A stretch of DNA of 7,325 bases, from contig JBFWLB010000083.1 of assembly GCA_050252335.1 (NCBI GenBank), positions 1-7,325 on the forward strand. Direction: 5' to 3'. The stretch comes from Berkiella_A sp050252335. GTDB lineage: Bacteria > Pseudomonadota > Gammaproteobacteria > Berkiellales > Berkiellaceae. The notes under the pieces were generated by a model that did not search any database, was not told where the DNA came from, and saw only the letters and a program-made list of their open reading frames with translations. Shown here piece after piece: positions 5,148 through 7,325 of the stretch (the stretch's first letter is position 1; the number at the start of each line of letters is the position of its first letter). A program made the position numbers and the translations under genes.

Positions 5148-5645
5148 TCATTTGGAAATTTCTTTGACAATCGTATTCACATCATCTTCCACAGATTTAC
5201 TTTCTATTGTTATAGTAGCTACTTCTTCATATAAAGCATCGCGTTGTTCATGTAGTTTATCCAAGAAGAGACTCAGATCTACTGGCAATAATGGAGAAGG
5301 CCCTCCTGACATCCGCTCAATTTGTACAGATGTGCTTATTTTTAAGTAAATGACATATTCTGATGATAATAGCTTTCTATTTTTATCATCCAAAACAAAG
5401 CTGTCTTCTGTCGTAATTACGAGATTTTCTTTTCCAAGATAATTTTTAAGTATTTCATTTTGACATTGATAGAAAGCTTCTGCCCCCTGTATACCAATAA
5501 TTTCATTCAATGTTCGTCCGATATAACGTTCTAATCCTATATTTGTATCAATATGTGTCCAGCTTAATTTGTCAGCCAATGCCTTTCCAAGCAATGATTT
5601 TCCTGCCCCCATATGACCTACTATAAAAATACGATTAATGCTCAT
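5148..5645 (-). CDS. Shikimate-kinase-fold P-loop protein with altered active site
   Basis: This 165-residue protein has the length and fold pattern of shikimate kinase: Walker A GHMGAGKS (10-17), IDTN at 32-35, the EAFYQCQNEI helix (56-65), a PLLPV lid region (118-122) and EQRDALYEEVA (133-143) near the end. The ATP site and the C-terminal Arg135 are kept. The substrate residues known from AroK are mostly changed: the second Asp of DxD is Asn35, the Arg of 'GFRxxE' is Tyr59, the GGG motif is replaced by EDS (80-82), and the lid Arg is Ser117. It probably binds ATP but is unlikely to phosphorylate shikimate. It may be a divergent paralogue acting on another small molecule or a regulatory nucleotide-binding protein. 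AGAGG nine to ten bases before the ATG and a good promoter indicate an active, separately transcribed gene. Confidence 0.75.
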   Translation of the reverse strand: MSINRIFIVGHMGAGKSLLGKALADKLSWTHIDTNIGLERYIGRTLNEIIGIQGAEAFYQCQNEILKNYLGKENLVITTEDSFVLDDKNRKLLSSEYVIYLKISTSVQIERMSGGPSPLLPVDLSLFLDKLHEQRDALYEEVATITIESKSVEDDVNTIVKEISK

Positions 5646-5666
5646 TTATCTTTACCTCTAAATTTA

Positions 5667-5696
5667 ATTATAATTATGCTCAAATATATCAATCAA
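5667..5696 (-). promoter_or_regulatory. Promoter of the kinase-like gene
   Basis: On the minus strand TTGATT (5691-5696) and TATAAT (5667-5672) are 18 bases apart, with transcription expected near 5660. This precedes the AGAGGT ribosome site and the ATG at 5645. Confidence 0.5.
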
Positions 5697-5772
5697 ACAT
5701 AATTTTTTAAAGAATATTTTAATTCAGATTATGAAATTTTTGCTTATATTTATTTGTTCCCAACCATCTAAA

Positions 5773-7325
5773 CTACTGTGCCCTATGTTGCTTCACCCAT
5801 TCTGTAACGAGTACCTTAGATTTAGCAATTTGATCGGGTGACATTTTCTTCTCAAGCTGGCTCAAATCTCGTTTAGCATTTTCATTGTCTTGACTCGCAC
5901 TGAGACTTAACCACATATGGGCTGTAGCGTAATCTATCCCCATACCTGCCTTGATATATCTCATACCCAGCACATATTGAGCTTCTGCAAAATCTTGTTC
6001 AGCTGCTTTTAAATACCATTTTTCTGCCTCTTTCTCATTTTTAGCAACACCCTCCCCATTGGCATGCATGATACCCAAATTATATTGTGCCTCAGCAATA
6101 CCTTGCTCAGCAGATTTTAAATACCATTTTGCAGCCTCTTTGTAATCTTGAGGCACACCGTTACCATTATCGTACATAATACCAAGGCTATATTGTGCTC
6201 CACCATCCCCTTGCTCAGCAGCCTTCAAATACCATTTCATTGCTTCTGCATAATCCTGATCTATACCTTCACCGTTGTCATACATAATGCCTAAATGATA
6301 CTGAGCTTGCACCACACCTTGCTCGGCAGCTTTTAGGTACCAGTTTGCTGCCTCTTTTAGGTTCTGAGCTACACCTTCGCCATAATGATACATAAACCCT
6401 ACATTATATTGTGCTTGTGCATCCCCTTGTTCAGCAGCTTTTAAAAACCATTTCGCTGCTTCTTTCTTATCTTGGGCAACGCCTTCTCCATTGGTATACA
6501 TAACACCCAAATTATACTGTGCTCCAAGATCACCTTGTTCCGCGGATTTCAAAAACCATTTTGCTGCTTCTTTTTTATCTTGAGCAGCACCTTCGCCATT
6601 GGCATACATAATTCCTAGACTATATTGCGCACGTGCATCCCCTTGCTCAGCTGCTTTTAGATACCATTTTACTGCCTCTTTTTCATCTTTAGACACTCCC
6701 TGCCCACGAACATACATAATACCTAAATTATATTGCGCTTCGGACACGCCTTGTTCAGCCGCTTTTAAATACCATTTTGCTGCCTCTTTGGGATCTTGAG
6801 CTACTCCCTTACCCTTATCATACAGAAGCCCTAGATTGTATTGCGCTTCAGACACACCTTGTTCAGCTGCTTTTAGATACCACTTTGCTGCTTCTGTGTG
6901 ATCTTGACTCACACCTTCACCACTCATATACATAATCGCAAGATTGTACTGTGCTTCAGCAATATCTTGCTCAGCCGCTTTTAAATACCATTTGGCTGCT
7001 TCTTTTGAATCTTGAGTAACACCTTTACCCTCATCGTACATGATGGCTAAATTATACTGCGCTTGCGCAACACCTTGCTCAGCAGATTTTAAATACCAAC
7101 TCGCTGCTTCGCTGTCATTTTGATCCACACCTTTACCTGTTGCATACAAAACGCCAAGATTATATTGTGCTTCAGCGTTCCCTTGTTCTGCATTTTTAAG
7201 AACTGTTTCATATATCTTGGTGTCATCAAGTGATGCTGGGTTTTCTGTAGATTCTATAGATTCCGTAGGCTCTATAGAATCTGCAGATTGGATAGACCCC
7301 ATAGATTCCGTAGATTCTATAGACT
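5773..7325 (-). CDS. Sel1-repeat (TPR-like) protein, 5' end outside the window
   Basis: The frame has at least 509 residues from the first visible Met and stays open to the window edge, so the real start and any signal peptide lie outside. The Met at 7302 sits inside a SIEST-type repeat and is unlikely to be the start. After a Ser/Glu/Thr-rich stretch come 12 Sel1 repeats with exact 36-residue spacing (from about residue 42 of the visible part). The consensus is AEAQYNLGIMYxxGEGVxQDxKEAAKWYLKAAEQG; the twelfth is divergent (YATAHMWLSLSASQ). The tail MSPDQIAKSKVLVTEWVKQH is the usual end of bacterial Sel1 proteins. Such solenoids mediate protein-protein contacts, often at the envelope or, in some pathogens, with host proteins. 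The partner is unknown. No clear link to the peptide genes is visible. Confidence 0.9.
   Translation of the reverse strand, partial: SIESTESMGSIQSADSIEPTESIESTENPASLDDTKIYETVLKNAEQGNAEAQYNLGVLYATGKGVDQNDSEAASWYLKSAEQGVAQAQYNLAIMYDEGKGVTQDSKEAAKWYLKAAEQDIAEAQYNLAIMYMSGEGVSQDHTEAAKWYLKAAEQGVSEAQYNLGLLYDKGKGVAQDPKEAAKWYLKAAEQGVSEAQYNLGIMYVRGQGVSKDEKEAVKWYLKAAEQGDARAQYSLGIMYANGEGAAQDKKEAAKWFLKSAEQGDLGAQYNLGVMYTNGEGVAQDKKEAAKWFLKAAEQGDAQAQYNVGFMYHYGEGVAQNLKEAANWYLKAAEQGVVQAQYHLGIMYDNGEGIDQDYAEAMKWYLKAAEQGDGGAQYSLGIMYDNGNGVPQDYKEAAKWYLKSAEQGIAEAQYNLGIMHANGEGVAKNEKEAEKWYLKAAEQDFAEAQYVLGMRYIKAGMGIDYATAHMWLSLSASQDNENAKRDLSQLEKKMSPDQIAKSKVLVTEWVKQHRAQ
5884..7179 (-). repeat. Tandem 108-bp repeats encoding 12 Sel1 units
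   Basis: The 36-residue units are visible as a 108-base periodicity. Copies share long stretches such as the GCAGCC/TCAGCT TTTAAATACCATTT segments. Near-identical neighbours make repeat gain or loss by recombination likely, and short-read assembly of this part unreliable. Confidence 0.8.
7240..7325 (-). repeat. Low-complexity Ser-Ile-Glu-Ser-Thr repeat at the visible N-terminus
   Basis: Imperfect short units built on TCTATAGAATCT / GATTCCGTA encode SIESTES, SIQSADS, SIEPTES and SIESTE. The repeat runs into the window edge, so its full length is unknown. It would form a flexible acidic linker ahead of the Sel1 solenoid. Confidence 0.6.

Noticed and set aside
6599..6799. Plus-strand ORF with repeated AYIIP.LYCA
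   Set aside because: It is the reverse reading of the Sel1 repeats; its periodicity comes from them. The ORF at 5152-5349 is likewise a shadow of the kinase-like gene.
7300..7302. ATG as true start of the Sel1 protein
   Set aside because: The frame continues upstream within the same SIEST repeat to the window edge, so the gene is truncated.
1..7325. CRISPR array, tRNA, rRNA or complete insertion sequence
   Set aside because: No spaced direct repeats of CRISPR type, no cloverleaf or rRNA-like sequence, and no transposase with terminal inverted repeats seen. The only long tandem repeat is the Sel1 coding repeat.

Overview
This AT-rich window has only short non-coding gaps. It looks like an accessory island in a Gram-negative bacterium, probably a gammaproteobacterium. 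The Sel1-repeat protein, AT bias, degraded gene fragments and REP-like palindromes would fit a Legionella-like genome, but nothing here settles the taxon.

Left edge (1-524): the 3' end of an unrecognised gene, then two short remnants. One resembles the extreme N-terminus of a type I restriction HsdR subunit. The other resembles the N-terminal part of a small antitoxin-like regulator. This stretch reads as eroded, horizontally exchanged DNA.

Centre-left (525-2988): the most interesting part. A minus-strand operon encodes an exported protein (POTRA-like plus HEAT-like) and, overlapping it by 8 bases, an MvdD-type ATP-grasp ligase of the graspetide (microviridin-like) RiPP class. Divergent from it, behind a good promoter, is a 55-residue precursor. 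Its leader carries a VFARLI motif, comparable to the PFFARFL recognition helix of microviridin leaders, and ends in a Ser-Gly-Gly export/cleavage signal. The core is rich in Thr, Lys, Glu and Asp. Together these form a small, probably undescribed graspetide system; no transporter or second ligase is visible.

Centre (3110-3922): a second double-glycine peptide without cysteine, bacteriocin-like, meets tail-to-tail a 72-residue protein with two membrane segments that could be its immunity protein. About 0.5 kb further on lies a decayed copy of the same convergent pair, ending in a terminator-like hairpin.

Right (3984-7325), all on the minus strand: a six-helix membrane protein of unknown role; a 396-base gap holding REP-like palindromes and a terminator candidate; a small shikimate-kinase-fold protein that has lost most shikimate-binding residues; and a long Sel1-repeat protein (12 units) whose 5' end runs off the window.

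Functional picture: the ligase would close side-chain ester or amide rings on the divergent precursor, and a C39-type peptidase/transporter elsewhere would cleave after the double glycine. The periplasmic HEAT-like protein may assist maturation, export or self-protection. That last role is inference.
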